NCBI GenBank assembly: GCA_963970005.1
Contig: CAXAMN010026805.1
Span: 1,390,658-1,454,657 of the forward strand
Reading direction: 5' to 3'
Source: Durusdinium trenchii
Taxonomy: Eukaryota > Sar > Dinophyceae > Suessiales > Symbiodiniaceae
Length of the DNA stretch: 64,000 nt
The notes below the pieces were generated by a model. The model saw nothing but the letters and a program-made list of their open reading frames with translations, searched no databases and was not told the origin of the DNA. Below are positions 62,228 through 64,000 of the stretch, piece after piece. A program made the position numbers and the translations under genes. The first letter of the stretch is position 1. Every line of letters starts with the position of its first letter.

Positions 62228-62473
62228 ATGTTTAGTCCAAAACGAGTAGGTCCAATCTCCCGATGTGACAAGTCAGGGGTCATGAGCGTCCAGCATTTGC
62301 CACTTTTGATCCTCCGAGGACAGAGCGTCAAGTTGCTGAGCGATACAGCTGACGATCGAGCTGGGCTCGGTTTGACCGGTGTGTTCTCCAGGCGAAACAT
62401 TGCAGGCGGACGAGTGGCGATGTTGGAATGCGTTCACCAACTGCTTTCGTCCCTATCTTTTGTGCCAGGCTAG
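62228..62473 (+). CDS. Possible SET-domain beginning or remnant downstream of the SET exon
   Basis: A frame with DRAGLGLTGVFSRRNIAGG RVAMLE resembles the start of a SET domain (G-x-G-x2-VF-x3-I-x2-G). It has the same orientation as the SET exon just upstream. This could be a tandem second gene; no NHS or DY motif follows. Confidence 0.2.
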   Translation: MFSPKRVGPISRCDKSGVMSVQHLPLLILRGQSVKLLSDTADDRAGLGLTGVFSRRNIAGGRVAMLECVHQLLSSLSFVPG

Positions 62474-64000
62474 CCCGTGTTTCACAGCATCACTGGCCAC
62501 GGCTGGGCAAGCATTCACCAGAAGCAGCCCGCTGGTTGGAGCACATGATTCGCCAGGAAAAAGACCGACACCGATGGCTTTCGTGCTGCTAAAGCTGATC
62601 AGAACGGGAGGACAGTTGATTGATGGTCCAACAGCAAAGAGATGTGGAGCAGGTGGATCGATACATAGGATATTCCTGAACAGGTGGACCCATGTGGACC
62701 CCGTGATTTGCTCAAACCCTTCGAAAGTCGACACAGGTCTTTCGTATCACGATTCAAGAATTGAAGCAAGGTCCTACATTTGTGTGATAGCTTCTCAAAC
62801 GACAAGTTTCTCAGGAAAAATGGTTGTGGAAATGATTGAACAAGTTGACAGCATGTTCCCTGATCAGTTCCTTTTCTTCGTTGGTGTGCAAAGAGGTTTT
62901 TTATCGGCAAATGAACCATGCGTTGGTGTAAGAATGATGGGTGCTGAGCGCATTCATGTAATGCTGTGAACAAGGGTCATCAAGGATCACAGAAGATGGC
63001 AACTGTGTCAGATAGAACCTGGACACGGCGCGTTAGTGCTTGTAGGTCCTGCGCAAATCTTGCTTTTTGTAGTTCCTTGTTTAGTTGAACCCCTATCTAG
63101 AATGTAGAGCAAGGTGTTGTTTTTATATGGGTGAAATCAAAAATAGACTCCCTTCAAATAGACATCCTTCGGGCACCATGATTGCTATTCCAACCCGGCC
63201 CTTTTGCACCGTGGAACGCAAGCAGTAACACAAGCTGTGTAAACAATAAACAGAGATGATAGATGAATTCACATGAATTGTTCCGACCAAGGCCATAGCG
63301 TAGATGAACATCTTTACCACGAGATGATGCTTGTGCTGAGCCCTATTTCTGGGACGTAAGGGGGAGAGGCGTTGCGGGCGAGTCAGGATAGGTAACGGAG
63401 ATATAAGATATAAGGAGTAAGGAGATCATGGGCGTCAAACCAGGAATCATTATATACTCCAAATGGAATCCCCATCTACCAGCCTTCGGCTATCTTCGGC
63501 TCGTGAAAAAGGAAACGTGCCCCAGACAGTGGGCCAAAAAGCTCGCCAAGGGGGTCGTCCAGTGATTTGGAGACAGACCATCCAGCCTTTCACATCCACA
63601 CAACAAATCTCGAACATTTGAGAGCCGGGCTGTCTCACCGTTTTTGTCCACCAGTGTTCACCTCTGAGGATGGTCCATCCAGCCTTCACGGCTTTTCAGC
63701 TTCAGCACCTTGGAGAAGCGCGAGGAGAAGCGGCACCAGCCCCAACCGGGGACAGTCGAGCGTGTCGCGACCACCTCAGGGCCGATAGAAGGACATGCGA
63801 GACTTCTCAGGATCGTTTGTTTGATATAGACCTGTACAGAGGAAATATATATAACTATAGGTAGTAAAGGTAGTAATCACGAAAGGTAGCCTGGTAAGGA
63901 CTACCTTGAGTTTGCTTTGCGAAGGAAAGGGACTGGCTTGAGAGCTTGCTCGGGACTAAAGATTGGTAGATCAATGTCTAACACCCCCACCCCCCCTCCC
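62474..64000. other. Right-end stretch without a recognised gene
   Basis: Overlapping ORFs on both strands without motifs. A TA run lies near 63845. The window ends in C-rich CACCCCCCCTCCC-type sequence. Confidence 0.4.

Noticed and set aside
1..64000. CRISPR arrays, bacterial operons, Shine-Dalgarno sites or rho-independent terminators
   Set aside because: The tandem repeats here lack unique spacers of constant length, and the gene structure is clearly eukaryotic.

Overview
The window looks like nuclear DNA of a dinoflagellate, probably Symbiodiniaceae or Suessiales. Four things point there. Genes are cut into short exons by small introns, several of which need GA-AG or GC-AG boundaries for the protein to read through. 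There is a three-unit TTTAGGG telomere-type tract. There is a degenerate spliced-leader-like sequence near the left end. Two large copia-type LTR retrotransposons carry polyproteins with an extra methyltransferase-like domain. Most long ORFs outside the transposons are chance; real exons were recognised only where protein motifs and splice sites agree.

Layout. 1.0-7.8 kb: a fragmentary + strand gene with at least three CBS-domain pieces. 13.1-13.5 kb: a two-exon ORF whose 120-bp GT-AG intron is a CTAGTAGC minisatellite flanked by a perfect 24-bp direct repeat. 19.8-20.6 kb: a two-module repeat family. 21.1 kb: interstitial telomeric repeat. 22.7-23.0 kb: last two exons of a RING-finger protein. 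26.5-27.8 kb: possible exons of an unknown gene. 28.9-32.8 kb: the best cellular gene, a membrane NTPDase/apyrase (GDA1/CD39 family) with signal peptide and C-terminal membrane helix. 33.8-37.4 kb: three orphan exons, two beside CTAGTAGC arrays. 37.6-45.8 kb: retrotransposon 1, identical LTRs but a reverse transcriptase lacking its central palm segment. 47.7-56.0 kb: retrotransposon 2, complete with 5-bp target duplication, 3 LTR differences, intact RT motifs but several frameshifts and a nonsense codon. 56.3-59.0 kb: two related GAAAACG hairpin-type repeats, orphan exons and CAG-rich sequence. 61.7-62.2 kb: a SET-domain exon.

How it fits together. Both transposons encode Gag, CCHC knuckle, aspartic protease, a Cys/His zinc module, a methyltransferase-like domain, DDE integrase, and RT/RNase H. 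They share motifs in the methyltransferase-like region although otherwise diverged. Element 1 looks non-autonomous yet has identical LTRs, so it probably moved recently with help in trans. The CTAGTAGC minisatellite family occurs at five loci, three of them inside predicted introns, and at 13.2 kb behaves like an intron-creating (introner-like) insertion. These two systems, methyltransferase-bearing copia elements and intron-forming minisatellites, are the most interesting content.
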